DNA of 48,085 nt, from NCBI RefSeq assembly GCF_001418415.1, contig NZ_LIQT01000044.1, forward strand, positions 1-48,085, written 5' to 3'. A model generated the notes under the pieces. That model was not told the DNA's origin. It was given only the letters and a program-made list of their open reading frames with translations, and ran no database searches. The position numbers were made by a program, and so were the translations under genes. Below are positions 34,890 to 43,810 of this stretch, in pieces; positions within the stretch are counted from its first letter, which is position 1, and each line of letters begins with the position of its first letter. The stretch is from Streptomyces hirsutus. GTDB taxonomy: Bacteria > Actinomycetota > Actinomycetes > Streptomycetales > Streptomycetaceae.

Positions 34890-36638
34890 GTGCTCTACCT
34901 CTACTGCGCCCTGCTCGTCTGCTGCCTGCTGCTGTTCGTCGCGGGCGTCATCGAGCAGCGCCGGCACTACGCCGCCCTGCACTCCATACAGTCCCGGGTG
35001 CTCGTCAACGGCATCCGCGGCAAGTCCTCCATCACCCGGCTGTGCGCCGGCGCCCTGCGCGGCGGTGACCTGACCACGGTCGCCAAGACGACCGGCACGG
35101 CCGCCCGGTTCATCCACCCGGACGCGACCGAGGAGCCGGTCTACCGCAAGTTCGGCATCGCCAACGTGGTGGAGCAGATCGGCATCGTCCGTCGGGCCGC
35201 CGCGTACCGGCCCGACGCGCTCGTCATCGAGTGCATGGCGGTCATGCCGGCCCTCCAGGAGGTCAACCAGAGCAAGCTGATCCGCTCGACGATCGGCGTG
35301 CTGTGCAACGTCCGTGAGGACCACCTCGCCGAGATGGGCCCCACGCTCGACGACGTGGCCCGTTCGCTGTGCCGCTCGATGCCCCAGGACGGCATCTGCG
35401 TCACCGCCGAGAAGGATCGTTTCGACATCCTCCAGGAGGAGGCCGACGCCCGGAACTGCAAGCTGATCTACGCGGACCCCGAGATGGTCACCGACGAGGA
35501 GCTGCGCGGCTTCAGTTGGTTCACGTTCAAGGAGAACGTCGCGATCGCCCTGGTCGTGGCCGAGCTGCTCGGTGTGGAACGCGAGGTCGCCCTGCAGGGC
35601 ATGTACGACGCTCCGCCGGACCCCGGTGTCCTCTCCGTGGAGAAGTACGTGACCGAGGAGAACAAGCGGCTGGCCTTCGCCAACGTCTTCGCGGCCAACG
35701 ACCCCGAGTCGACGCTGATGAACATCAACCAGCTGCTCGACCTCGGCGCCATCCGCCGCCCGCTGAACGTCGTGATCAACTGCCGCCCCGACCGCGTGGA
35801 GCGCAACGGGCAGATGGGCGAGATCGTCCCCGACCTCCAGCCGGACAACGTCTTCGTCATCGGGCACCCCGCCAAGAGCGCCATCGACGCCATTCCCGCC
35901 GAGTGGCGGGACCGCGCGGTGGACCTGGGCGGCGACCGCCGGGACGCCCACGATTTCATGCCGGAACTGCTCGGCCGCATGTCCGACGGTTCCTCGCTCG
36001 TCGCCATCGGCAACATCCACGGCCAGGGCGAGGAACTGCTGGAGTACCTGGCCGAACTCCCCGCGGACGACACGCCCGACCCGGACCAGCCGGCCGGTCC
36101 GGAGCAGCAGAGCGACCCGGACCGGCCGGCTCCGGCCCCGGCCCAGGCCGCCGCCGTTCCGGCGCAGCAGGCGCCCCGCCTGGACCCGTTCGCCGCCTAC
36201 CCGACGGCGTACGAGGAGCGCTACCAGGCCTCCCAGACCCAGGAGATCCCCCTCATCCGCCGCCGCGCCCCCGTCCAGCAGGCGGGACCCCGGGCGGCAT
36301 CGCAGGCCGCTCCCCAGGGGCAGCCGGGGCCGTACGGGCAGCAGGGCCGGCAGGGCCAGTACGCCCAGCAGGACCGGTACCCGCAGCAAGGCCAGTACCA
36401 GCAGCACGCGCAGCACGAGCAGCGTGAGCAGCACGCGGAGCACGAGCAGCGTGAGCAGTACGAGCAGCGGCGCGCACAGCACGCACCGCAGCAGGGGCAG
36501 CGCCCTCCGCAGTACGGGCAGCAGTACCAGGAGCACGGGCCCGAGCGGCAAAGCCGGCCGTACTACGACGAGCAGCCCGACGGCGGGCCCTGGTACCCGA
36601 CCGACGAGGACGGCGGCGGACCGCCTCCGCGTCGCTGA
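34890..36638 (+). CDS. pgsB: PgsB/CapB-type poly-gamma-glutamate synthase ligase
   Basis: 582 aa. An N-terminal membrane segment (about 3-20) precedes a Mur-ligase-like ATP-binding fold. P-loop GIRGKS is at about 41-46. Other PgsB motifs are AKTTGTAARFI, DALVIECMAVMPALQ, CNVREDHLAEMGPTLDDVA, APPDPGVL, FAANDPESTLMN, INCRPDRVERN and AIGNIHGQGEELLEYL. The enzyme ligates glutamate units through gamma-amide bonds using ATP. The ligase ends near residue 395; the remaining ~190 residues are a disordered Gln/Pro/Arg/His/Tyr-rich tail absent from the ~393-aa Bacillus protein. GTG start with GGAGGAAGG; seven bases follow the upstream stop. Confidence 0.9.
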   Translation: MLYLYCALLVCCLLLFVAGVIEQRRHYAALHSIQSRVLVNGIRGKSSITRLCAGALRGGDLTTVAKTTGTAARFIHPDATEEPVYRKFGIANVVEQIGIVRRAAAYRPDALVIECMAVMPALQEVNQSKLIRSTIGVLCNVREDHLAEMGPTLDDVARSLCRSMPQDGICVTAEKDRFDILQEEADARNCKLIYADPEMVTDEELRGFSWFTFKENVAIALVVAELLGVEREVALQGMYDAPPDPGVLSVEKYVTEENKRLAFANVFAANDPESTLMNINQLLDLGAIRRPLNVVINCRPDRVERNGQMGEIVPDLQPDNVFVIGHPAKSAIDAIPAEWRDRAVDLGGDRRDAHDFMPELLGRMSDGSSLVAIGNIHGQGEELLEYLAELPADDTPDPDQPAGPEQQSDPDRPAPAPAQAAAVPAQQAPRLDPFAAYPTAYEERYQASQTQEIPLIRRRAPVQQAGPRAASQAAPQGQPGPYGQQGRQGQYAQQDRYPQQGQYQQHAQHEQREQHAEHEQREQYEQRRAQHAPQQGQRPPQYGQQYQEHGPERQSRPYYDEQPDGGPWYPTDEDGGGPPPRR

Positions 36639-36692
36639 CCCACCGCGGGCCGACCGCCCTTCTTCCTTCCGCACACCTGCCCGGAGACCCCG

Positions 36693-37175
36693 TTGATCAC
36701 CGCCGCACTGACTCCCGAGATGGCCGCTCTGGGCATCGCGATAGGTCTGTTCTTCTCACTGCTGTGCTATCTCACCACCAACCTGTCGCCCGGCGGCATG
36801 ATCACCCCGGGCTGGCTGGCGCTCACCCTGATCGAGGACCTGCAGCGCGCGGCGATGGTGGTGGGCGTGACGGCCCTGACCTACGCGGGCACCAAGGTGA
36901 TGCAGCGACTGGTGATCCTCTACGGCAAGCGGCTGTTCGCCGCGGTCGTCCTGCTGGGCGTGCTGCTCCAGGGCACCGTGATGATCGTGCTCTCGCTCGA
37001 GTTCCCGCTGCTGTACGGCAACCAGACCCTCGGGTTCATCGTGCCCGGTCTGATCGCCTACCAGATGGTGCGCCAGCCCAAGGGGCCCACCCTGCTGGCC
37101 ACCGGCACCGTTTCGCTCATGGCCTACATCGTCATCGCCGCCGGCCTGCTGCTCGGCGTCATGCCCACCGTCTGA
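36693..37175 (+). CDS. pgsC: PgsC/CapC-type membrane partner of the ligase
   Basis: 160 aa with about five hydrophobic segments. PgsC-like features are LSPGGMITPGWLAL, VILYGKRLFAAVVLLGVLL, and TLGFIVPGLIAYQMVRQ, matching the small membrane subunit that forms the synthase complex with PgsB. A TTG start at 36693 is preceded by CCCGGAG. It follows pgsB by 54 bp. Confidence 0.88.
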   Translation: MITAALTPEMAALGIAIGLFFSLLCYLTTNLSPGGMITPGWLALTLIEDLQRAAMVVGVTALTYAGTKVMQRLVILYGKRLFAAVVLLGVLLQGTVMIVLSLEFPLLYGNQTLGFIVPGLIAYQMVRQPKGPTLLATGTVSLMAYIVIAAGLLLGVMPTV

Positions 37176-37196
37176 CAACAACCGAGGAGCATTCCG

Positions 37197-38282
37197 ATGG
37201 CAGGGAAAGGGAAGAAGAAGACGCGCCACATCGTCCCCGGACTGGTGGTGCTCACACTCGTCGGGGCCTCCGGCTACCTCACCGTGGAACTGCGCAAGCA
37301 GGAGACGCCCGGGGTCACCGAGGTCCGCAACGTCGGTGTCCTCGACGGCACCGGCGGGTCCGGGGGCGGGGCGGACGACAGCAAGGCGACCTGGTCCCGG
37401 CTGGAGAACCCGGCGCGCTCGGTGCTGCGCGGCGGCGACGGGCAGATCGTGGCGGTCCTCACCGACGGGTCGCGCACCGCGACGCTGACCGGGAAGGCCC
37501 GCACCTTCCAGGAGCCGGCCGCGACCAAGTCCAAGGTGTCCACCCGGGACTGGGTCCGGCTCCTGCCCGAGGAGTGGAAGAAGGGCGCGGAGAAGGAACA
37601 GTGGTTCAAGGACTGGTACGCCGAGAACAAGGACAGCGAGGAGGACGACCTCTTCGCGTTCGCCTTCCAGTACGTGGCCGGCGCCCCGGACAAGAAGGAC
37701 GAGCAGGGCACGCTCTACGCCGGTGACGCCGACTTCGGCCCGCTGAACACCACCGGCGCGGAAGGCGGCGACCTGCGCCTGGAGCAGTCCGACTTCTACG
37801 ACTTCCTCGGCGTCCAGTACCCCTTCCGGGACGGTGCCGTCGGGACGCCGGAGGCCATGCGGGCCAGGGCCCTGGACTGCTCCGGCTTCATCCGCATGGT
37901 GCTCGGCTACCGCGCCCGCTACCCGCTGATGTCCCTGGACAGCGCCTCCGGCGACGGACTGCCGCGTACCGCCAACGGCATGGCCCGCTCCAAGCTGGGC
38001 GCCGACGTGCTCCCGCTGACCGGCGTGTCCGCCGAGGACCGGCCCGCCAACATCGACCAGCTGCAGCCCGGGGACCTCGTCTTCTTCAAGCTCGACGCGC
38101 GGACCAAGGAGCGGCTGGACCACGTGGGCATGGTGCTCGGCTACGACACCGAGGGCCACCTGATCTTCGTGTCCAGCCGCGAGGAGGTCAACGGCCCGAC
38201 CATCGGCGACATCGGCGGTGTCTCCCGGCTGGACGGCAACGGCTACTACGCGAAGACGCTGCGCAGCGCGAAGCGGCTGTGA
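37197..38282 (+). CDS. NlpC/P60-type peptidase, membrane-anchored
   Basis: 361 aa. One N-terminal membrane segment (about 12-31), an extracytoplasmic region and a C-terminal NlpC/P60 domain. Catalytic Cys is at about residue 228 (LDCSGFIRMVLGYR) and His at about 309 (DHVGMVLGYD), followed by LIFVSS. NlpC/P60 enzymes cut gamma-D-Glu bonds in peptidoglycan stems; some, such as PgdS-like enzymes, cut poly-gamma-glutamate. As last gene of the pgs-like locus it could trim or release the polymer. ATG 37197 with GAGGAG. Confidence 0.85.
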   Translation: MAGKGKKKTRHIVPGLVVLTLVGASGYLTVELRKQETPGVTEVRNVGVLDGTGGSGGGADDSKATWSRLENPARSVLRGGDGQIVAVLTDGSRTATLTGKARTFQEPAATKSKVSTRDWVRLLPEEWKKGAEKEQWFKDWYAENKDSEEDDLFAFAFQYVAGAPDKKDEQGTLYAGDADFGPLNTTGAEGGDLRLEQSDFYDFLGVQYPFRDGAVGTPEAMRARALDCSGFIRMVLGYRARYPLMSLDSASGDGLPRTANGMARSKLGADVLPLTGVSAEDRPANIDQLQPGDLVFFKLDARTKERLDHVGMVLGYDTEGHLIFVSSREEVNGPTIGDIGGVSRLDGNGYYAKTLRSAKRL

Positions 38283-38303
38283 GGCGCTGAGGGAACGAAG
38301 CAC

Positions 38304-38337
38304 CGAAGCACCGAGCCGGGTCCGGCTCGGTGCTTCG
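38304..38337. terminator. Bidirectional terminator after the pgs-like locus
   Basis: A perfect 16-bp inverted repeat (CGAAGCACCGAGCCGG and complement) with a 2-base centre. It lies between the convergent NlpC/P60 gene and the minus-strand membrane gene and can serve both. Confidence 0.75.
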
Positions 38338-38364
38338 TCGTCCGAGGAGTGGGCCGGGCCGTCG

Positions 38365-39252
38365 TCACTCCTCCGCGGCGGCCGAGGCCTGGGCCTCGCC
38401 GCGGCGGAGGATCTGACGGAAGGTGAACTCCGCGAGATCGTTGCCGGTGGAGAAGACGGCCTTGTCCTTCTCCGTCACGTTCTTGGCGGCGGTGAAGCCG
38501 GAGAGGGTGAAGTAGGCGTAACGGCCGTAGGAGTTGGTGGTCGACCGGCAGACCGCGCCGTCGCAGAACTCCTTCACCCCGCCGCCCGCGAGGGACTTGA
38601 TGATGCTCTTGGCGTCGGCCTGCTGCTTGGCCTTGGCCGCCTGGGCCTCGGTGTCGAAGACGGCCACGCCCACCGTCACCGCGACGTCGTCCTTGGTGTA
38701 GGTGACCCGGAGCAGGCGGCTGCAGCCGTTGTCCGTGAGGACCTTGGGCAGTGTGGCCTTGGCGGCCGAGGCGCAGTTGCGGGTGTCGGCCGTCGGGCCC
38801 TTCTTGTACACCGTGTCACCCATGGTGAGCTGCGTGCCCGGGAAGAGGACGTCGGGGCCCAGCGGCGCCCGGTCCTTCTGCGCGCTGGAGACGAAGTCCT
38901 TCGGGTCCAGCGGCGGCGGCGCGCTCGTCGGGGCGAACGACGGGACCGTGCCGGTGGGGCTCGGCAGGCCGGCGGTCGCCGGCAGCTGGGAGGACGGGTC
39001 GGAGGCCTGGTTGCTGCCGTTCGCCGAGACGACGGCCACCGCCACGGCCGTGCCGATCGCGGCGGTGGCGATCGCGCCGCCGCCGATGAACAGCAGCCGC
39101 CGTCGCCTGTGACGTGTCTCGGACGCCTCGGCGAGCGCGGCCCAGTCCGGTGCCTGGCCGCTGCCGCTCCCGCCCCCGCTGCTCCAGGGCTGCTGAGACT
39201 GCGGTTTCCAGGGATCCCACTGCGAAGGAGGTCCCCCCTGCCCATAACTCAT
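38365..39252 (-). CDS. Membrane-anchored protein of unknown function
   Basis: 295 aa from ATG 39252; ATG 39261 (three more residues) is equally possible, and neither has a clear ribosome site. A Pro/Gly/Gln/Ser-rich cytoplasmic N terminus (~55 aa) is followed by one membrane segment (LLFIGGGAIATAAIGTAVAVAVV) and an extracytoplasmic Pro/Ser-rich linker. The folded domain contains four Cys (NCASAAKATL, NGCSRLLRV, EFCDGAVCR), likely in disulfides. No enzyme motif was seen. It belongs to the rplM flank rather than the pgs-like locus, being convergent to it. Confidence 0.7.
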   Translation of the reverse strand: MSYGQGGPPSQWDPWKPQSQQPWSSGGGSGSGQAPDWAALAEASETRHRRRRLLFIGGGAIATAAIGTAVAVAVVSANGSNQASDPSSQLPATAGLPSPTGTVPSFAPTSAPPPLDPKDFVSSAQKDRAPLGPDVLFPGTQLTMGDTVYKKGPTADTRNCASAAKATLPKVLTDNGCSRLLRVTYTKDDVAVTVGVAVFDTEAQAAKAKQQADAKSIIKSLAGGGVKEFCDGAVCRSTTNSYGRYAYFTLSGFTAAKNVTEKDKAVFSTGNDLAEFTFRQILRRGEAQASAAAEE

Positions 39253-39688
39253 GGGGCGCATCTTAGACGGGGAGCGGGGTGCACCGGCCCGCCCCAACCC
39301 CGCGCGCGGTCCACGCCGTTGCCCCGCCCGAGGGGCAAAAGCGACAACTCCGGGTGGTTGGTGCGAGCCGCGCGGAGGGCCCGGCGTACGAGGGGGGACA
39401 GGCCCGGCGAACGGGAGAGGGACGGGTGGTGGCGAACGCCTGTAGAGTCGGTGTGGCCCACGCGCGGCGGACTCGTTTTGACCCGTCCGGCCGAGCATGG
39501 GTATTCTGCATGTTTGTTATGTGTATTGGCTTGCTCATTCTCACGTGAGGGGCCCTTACACCGGTCCACCGGGCCGATGACCAGCGACCTGCACGCGGTA
39601 TGCGTCACCGCGGTGCGGTCAGGGCTGTCGTGATCGTCTTCGGTGACCATGTCAGGACCACTCACTGAAGAAGCGAAGGCTACGAACC
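39253..39688 (+). other. rplM upstream region
   Basis: 436 bp between the divergent membrane gene and rplM. It has a consensus-like promoter (39478-39507) and a leader of about 175 nt. The leader begins in an unusually T-rich stretch (39508-39542). A TAGAGT at 39443-39448 might be another -10. Open frames here lack coding features. Confidence 0.5.
39478..39507 (+). promoter_or_regulatory. Putative vegetative promoter of rplM-rpsI
   Basis: TTGACC (39478-39483) and TATTCT (39502-39507) are spaced by 18 bp. The same hexamers form P1 of the S10 operon, which supports coordinated transcription by the principal sigma factor. Confidence 0.65.
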
Positions 39689-40132
39689 GTGCGTACGTAC
39701 AGCCCCAAGCCCGGCGATGTGACGCGCCAGTGGCTCGTCATCGACGCCCAGGACATCGTCCTGGGTCGTCTGGCCTCCACTGCGGCCTCCATCCTGCGCG
39801 GCAAGCACAAGCCGATCTACGCCCCTCACGTCGACACCGGTGACTTCGTCATCATCGTCAACGCCGACAAGGTGCACCTCTCCGGCAACAAGCGGACCCA
39901 GAAGATGGCGTACCGCCACTCGGGCTACCCGGGCGGTCTGCGCTCGGTCCGCTACGACGAGCTGCTGGCGAAGAACCCCGAGAAGGCCATCGAGAAGGCC
40001 GTCAAGGGCATGCTCCCCAAGAACACCCTGGGCCGTCAGATGCTGTCGAAGCTGAAGGTCTACTCGGGCGACCAGCACCCGCACGCTGCGCAGCAGCCGG
40101 TGCCGTTCGAGATCACCCAGGTCGCGCAGTAG
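39689..40132 (+). CDS. rplM: 50S ribosomal protein L13
   Basis: 147 aa. Starts [83 protein letters not shown], a full L13 sequence. GTG 39689. L13 is an early large-subunit assembly protein and forms a two-gene operon with rpsI. Confidence 0.98.
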   Translation: MRTYSPKPGDVTRQWLVIDAQDIVLGRLASTAASILRGKHKPIYAPHVDTGDFVIIVNADKVHLSGNKRTQKMAYRHSGYPGGLRSVRYDELLAKNPEKAIEKAVKGMLPKNTLGRQMLSKLKVYSGDQHPHAAQQPVPFEITQVAQ

Positions 40133-40174
40133 TTCCGGCCACCCCCTAAGACTGAACAGAATCTGAGGAGCATC

Positions 40175-40699
40175 GTGGCCGAGACCACTGCCGAGCAGCC
40201 GCTCGAAGAGACCGAGACCGACATCGACATCGACAGCTACACCACCGAGTCCGAGGTGCCCGTCGAGGGCGAGTACACCTCGGAGTCCATGGCGTCCCGC
40301 TTCGGCGAGCCGCAGCCGGCCGCCGGCCTGGGCCGTCGCAAGAACGCCATCGCCCGCGTCCGGATCGTTCCGGGCACCGGCAAGTGGAAGATCAACGGTC
40401 GCACCCTCGAGGACTACTTCCCGAACAAGGTGCACCAGCAGGAAGTGAACGAGCCCTTCAAGGTGCTCGAGCTCGAGGGCCGCTACGACGTCATCGCCCG
40501 CATCGCGGGTGGCGGTGTCTCCGGTCAGGCCGGTGCGCTCCGTCTCGGTGTCGCCCGTGCGCTGAACGAGGCGGACGTCGACAACAACCGCGGCGCGCTC
40601 AAGAAGGCCGGCTTCCTCCGCCGCGACGACCGTGCGGTCGAGCGCAAGAAGGCCGGTCTGAAGAAGGCCCGCAAGGCCCCGCAGTACAGCAAGCGCTGA
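40175..40699 (+). CDS. rpsI: 30S ribosomal protein S9 with an acidic N-terminal extension
   Basis: 174 aa. The first ~48 residues are Glu/Asp/Thr-rich ([33 protein letters not shown]...), an actinobacterial extension. The S9 core follows ([34 protein letters not shown]...), ending with the P-site tail [12 protein letters not shown] 40175 with GAGGAG upstream. Confidence 0.97.
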   Translation: MAETTAEQPLEETETDIDIDSYTTESEVPVEGEYTSESMASRFGEPQPAAGLGRRKNAIARVRIVPGTGKWKINGRTLEDYFPNKVHQQEVNEPFKVLELEGRYDVIARIAGGGVSGQAGALRLGVARALNEADVDNNRGALKKAGFLRRDDRAVERKKAGLKKARKAPQYSKR

Positions 40700-40723
40700 T
40701 TGCAGCTGCTCCTGCATGTACTC

Positions 40724-40770
40724 CGAACGCCCCGGCGGCACGCCACAGTGCCGCCGGGGCGTTCGTTTTC
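40724..40770 (+). terminator. Terminator of rplM-rpsI
   Basis: A perfect 18-bp stem (CGAACGCCCCGGCGGCAC and complement, 40724-40765) with a 6-nt loop, followed by TTTTC. The clearest intrinsic terminator in the window. Confidence 0.9.
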
Positions 40771-41105
40771 TCTCCACGGCGGGCGTATAACGACACAAGG
40801 CGCTCGACGGCTAATCTGATCGGATGGCCGGGGAGTGCTTGCCTCGGGATGCGGAAGCCGCACACGCAGCGCGACCGTCGAACGAACACCTCACTTGCGC
40901 CCCTGGGCCGTGGCCTGCGGGCCAAGGGTCATGCCCGGTACCTGACGTCCCGCGTCCGGTGCCTGGCGTCCGATGCGGTGCCCGGGTCCTCGGTCCGCGG
41001 TCCGGCATCACGCCCTCGCGACATCACGCTCGATATGACTTCCGATACGACTTCCGGTACGGCATTCGATACGGATTTCGATACTGACGCTTCTCAGGAG
41101 GACAA
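40771..41105 (+). other. glmM upstream region
   Basis: 335 bp. A -10-like TAATCT (40812-40817) lies six bases before an ATG opening an 87-codon frame (40824-41087). Its third-position GC is far lower than in neighbouring genes, so I do not call it a gene. Its end is made by five 12-bp repeats (41026-41085). A consensus AGGAGG precedes the glmM GTG. Confidence 0.5.
41026..41085 (+). repeat. Five-unit 12-bp tandem repeat in the glmM leader
   Basis: Units at 41026, 41038, 41050, 41062 and 41074 share the pattern NNNTTCGATACG with a few changes (for example ACTTCCGATACG and GCATTCGATACG). The array ends about 20 bp before the glmM start and just before the ribosome binding site. Confidence 0.8.
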
Positions 41106-42464
41106 GTGGGACGACTCTTCGGCACGGACGGCGTGCGCGGTGTCGCCAACGCGGACCTGACGGCCGAGATGGCGCTGGGCCTCTCCGTGGCCGCCGCGCA
41201 CGTACTGGCCGAGGCGGGCACGTTCGAGGGGCATCGGCCGACCGCCGTGGTCGGGCGTGACCCGCGGGCGTCCGGGGAGTTCCTGGAGGCCGCCATGGTC
41301 GCCGGACTGGCCAGCGCCGGTGTGGACGTGCTGCGGGTCGGCGTGCTGCCGACGCCCGCCGTGGCGCATCTGACCGGAGCACTCGGCGCCGACCTCGGTG
41401 TGATGCTGTCCGCGAGCCACAACGCCATGCCCGACAACGGCATCAAGTTCTTCGCACGCGGCGGCCACAAGCTCGCCGACGAGCTGGAGGACCGGATCGA
41501 GTCCGTGTACGAGGAGCACCGCACCGGCGCTCCCTGGGACCGCCCGACCGGCGCCGGCGTGGGCCGCGTGCGGGACTACGAGGAGGGGCTCGACACGTAC
41601 GTCGCCCACCTCGTCGGCGTCCTGCCGAACCGGCTGGACGGCCTGCGGATCGTCCTCGACGAGGCGCACGGCGCCGCTTTCCGGGTCTCGCCGGAGGCGT
41701 TCGCGCGGGCCGGGGCCGAGGTCGTCACCATCGGCACCCAGCCGGACGGGCTCAACATCAACGACGGCTGCGGCTCGACCCACCTGGAGCAGCTGAAGGC
41801 CGCGGTCGTCGAGCACGGGGCCGCCCTCGGCATCGCGCACGACGGCGACGCCGACCGCTGCCTGGCCGTCGACCACACCGGTGAAGAGGTGGACGGGGAC
41901 CAGATCCTCGCCGTGCTCGCCCTGGCGATGCGGGAACGTTCCGCACTGCGTTCCGACACCGTCGTCGCGACCGTGATGTCCAACCTCGGGTTCAAGCTCG
42001 CCATGGAGCGCGAGGGCATCCACTTCGTGCAGACTGCGGTCGGCGACCGGTACGTGCTCGAGCAGATGAAGCAGCAGGGCTACGCCCTCGGCGGCGAGCA
42101 GTCCGGCCACGTCATCGTCCTCGACCACGCCACGACCGGCGATGGCACGCTCACCGGCCTGCTGCTGGCCGCGCGCGTCGCCGAGACCGGGCGTCCGCTG
42201 CGCGAGCTGGCGTCGGTGATGGAACGGCTGCCGCAGGTGCTCATCAACGTGCCCGACGTGGACAGGACCCGGGTGCAGAGCTCCGGGGAACTCGCGGTGG
42301 CCGTGACGGAGGCCGAGCGCGAGCTGGGGGAGACCGGCCGCGTGCTGCTCCGCCCCTCGGGCACCGAACCGCTGGTCCGCGTGATGGTGGAGGCCGCCGA
42401 CATCGACCAGGCCCGCTCGGTCGCGGGACGCCTGGCGGACGTGGTGAAGTCGGCGCTGGGCTGA
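41106..42464 (+). CDS. glmM: Phosphoglucosamine mutase
   Basis: 452 aa. Interconverts glucosamine-6-phosphate and glucosamine-1-phosphate for UDP-GlcNAc and cell-wall synthesis. Start [14 protein letters not shown], active-site Ser at about 104 ([12 protein letters not shown]), metal-binding HDGDADRC, and C-terminal [17 protein letters not shown] 41106 with AGGAGG. glmS, the preceding step, lies 3.9 kb downstream. Confidence 0.97.
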   Translation: MGRLFGTDGVRGVANADLTAEMALGLSVAAAHVLAEAGTFEGHRPTAVVGRDPRASGEFLEAAMVAGLASAGVDVLRVGVLPTPAVAHLTGALGADLGVMLSASHNAMPDNGIKFFARGGHKLADELEDRIESVYEEHRTGAPWDRPTGAGVGRVRDYEEGLDTYVAHLVGVLPNRLDGLRIVLDEAHGAAFRVSPEAFARAGAEVVTIGTQPDGLNINDGCGSTHLEQLKAAVVEHGAALGIAHDGDADRCLAVDHTGEEVDGDQILAVLALAMRERSALRSDTVVATVMSNLGFKLAMEREGIHFVQTAVGDRYVLEQMKQQGYALGGEQSGHVIVLDHATTGDGTLTGLLLAARVAETGRPLRELASVMERLPQVLINVPDVDRTRVQSSGELAVAVTEAERELGETGRVLLRPSGTEPLVRVMVEAADIDQARSVAGRLADVVKSALG

Positions 42465-42532
42465 CGGAGCGGGTGGCCGCCGTCCGGCGGTGCCGGCCCG
42501 GCGGTCACCGGTCGGCCGCGCACCGGGTGGAC

Positions 42533-42577
42533 GGATGCGGGACGAATGGATGTGGGACGGACGGATGCGGGGCGGCG
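42533..42577. repeat. Three-unit 15-bp tandem repeat between glmM and coaA
   Basis: Three head-to-tail copies of GGATGYGGGRCGNNN at 42533, 42548 and 42563. They lie in the 162-bp gap between convergent genes. No obvious terminator stem is present in the gap apart from a short CCGCC-GTCC-GGCGG. Confidence 0.75.
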
Positions 42578-42626
42578 ACGGCGATCGCCCCGCCCTCGGG
42601 TCACGACCGGTGTCCCGTCCCCGAGG

Positions 42627-43616
42627 TCACAGTTTGCGCAGGCTGAGGCGCTGGACCTTGTGGTCCGGGCCCTTGCGCAGGACGAGGGTGGCCCGGCCGC
42701 GGGTGGGGGCGATGTTCTCCACCAGGTTGGGCCGGTTGATCGTCCGCCACATCGTTCCGGCGTAGTCGAGGGCCTCCTCCTCCGAGACCTGGGTGTACTT
42801 GCGGAAGTACGAGGAGGGGTCCTGGAAGGCGGTCGCGCGCAGCTTGCGGAAGCGGTTGAGGTACCAGCGCTCGATGTCCTCGGTCCGGGCGTCCACGTAC
42901 ACGCTGAAGTCGAAGTAGTCGGCGAGCCCGACCCGGGTGCGCCCGTCCTTGCCGGGCAGCGCGGGCTGCAGGACGTTGAGGCCCTCGACGATCAGGATGT
43001 CCGGGCGGCGCACGGTGAGGAGTTCGCCCGGGACGATGTCGTAGATGAGGTGGGAGTAGACCGGGGCCGTGACCTCGTCCTTGCCGGCCTTGATGTCGGC
43101 GACGAAACGGGTGAGCGCGCGACGGTCGTACGACTCGGGGAAACCTTTCCGCGACATCAGACCGCGCGCCTGGAGCTCTTTCGTCGGCAGCAGGAAGCCG
43201 TCCGTGGTGACCAGCTCGACGCGCGGGTGCTCGGGCCAGCGGGAGAGCAGGGCCTGGAGCAGCCGGGCCACCGTGGACTTGCCGACGGCCACGGAACCGG
43301 CGACCCCTATGACGAAGGGCGTGCCCGACTGGGAGCCCTGCTCGCCGAGGAAGGTGTTCAGCGCGCCCCGGAGCCCGTCGGTGGCGCCGACGTAGAGGTT
43401 GAGCAGCCGGGACAGCGGGAGGTAGATGTCCCGCACCTCGTCGAGGTCGATGACGTCACCGAGCCCGCGCAGCTGCTCCACCTCGTCGGCGGACAGCGGC
43501 AGCGGCGTCTTGTGGCGCAGCGCGCTCCACTCCGCACGGGTGAGGTCGAGGTAGGGAGTCGCCTCCGGCCGCTGCCGCTGGGCGCTCCGGGACGTCGTGG
43601 AGACCGGTGAGATCAC
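42627..43616 (-). CDS. coaA: Pantothenate kinase, type I
   Basis: 329 aa. Phosphorylates pantothenate with ATP in the first step of coenzyme A synthesis. Walker [13 protein letters not shown] is at about 104-115; other CoaA motifs are [41 protein letters not shown] and [15 protein letters not shown] start at 43616, with a -10-like TAACAA six bases upstream and no good ribosome site, so the mRNA may be leaderless. Confidence 0.95.
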   Translation of the reverse strand: MISPVSTTSRSAQRQRPEATPYLDLTRAEWSALRHKTPLPLSADEVEQLRGLGDVIDLDEVRDIYLPLSRLLNLYVGATDGLRGALNTFLGEQGSQSGTPFVIGVAGSVAVGKSTVARLLQALLSRWPEHPRVELVTTDGFLLPTKELQARGLMSRKGFPESYDRRALTRFVADIKAGKDEVTAPVYSHLIYDIVPGELLTVRRPDILIVEGLNVLQPALPGKDGRTRVGLADYFDFSVYVDARTEDIERWYLNRFRKLRATAFQDPSSYFRKYTQVSEEEALDYAGTMWRTINRPNLVENIAPTRGRATLVLRKGPDHKVQRLSLRKL

Positions 43617-43734
43617 AGTCCATTGTTAACGGAGTTTGAACGGGATGGTTCGTGGGCTGCGTCACGCGGCGAGGGGGAGTGGAAGGAAACCGAGGGGGGT
43701 TGCGAGAAGTTGCCTACCCCGTGTCCGGTTTTCT

Positions 43735-43762
43735 TTGCACCGTGTTTAGCATTTCGTAGCGG
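43735..43762 (+). promoter_or_regulatory. Possible promoter of the pyruvyl transferase-like gene
   Basis: TTGCAC (43735-43740) and TAGCGG (43757-43762) are spaced by 16 bp, about 50 bp before the GTG. A partial consensus match only. Confidence 0.35.
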
Positions 43763-43810
43763 CCAGGGTCGCCGTCGAGTCCATCAGCCGCAGCAGCCGG
43801 GGAGTGCCGT

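Noticed and set aside
32403..36674. A 1423-codon open frame on the minus strand across the pgs-like locus
   Set aside because: It is a GC-bias shadow of two strongly supported plus-strand genes; composition is Arg/Gly/Val-rich with no domain pattern.
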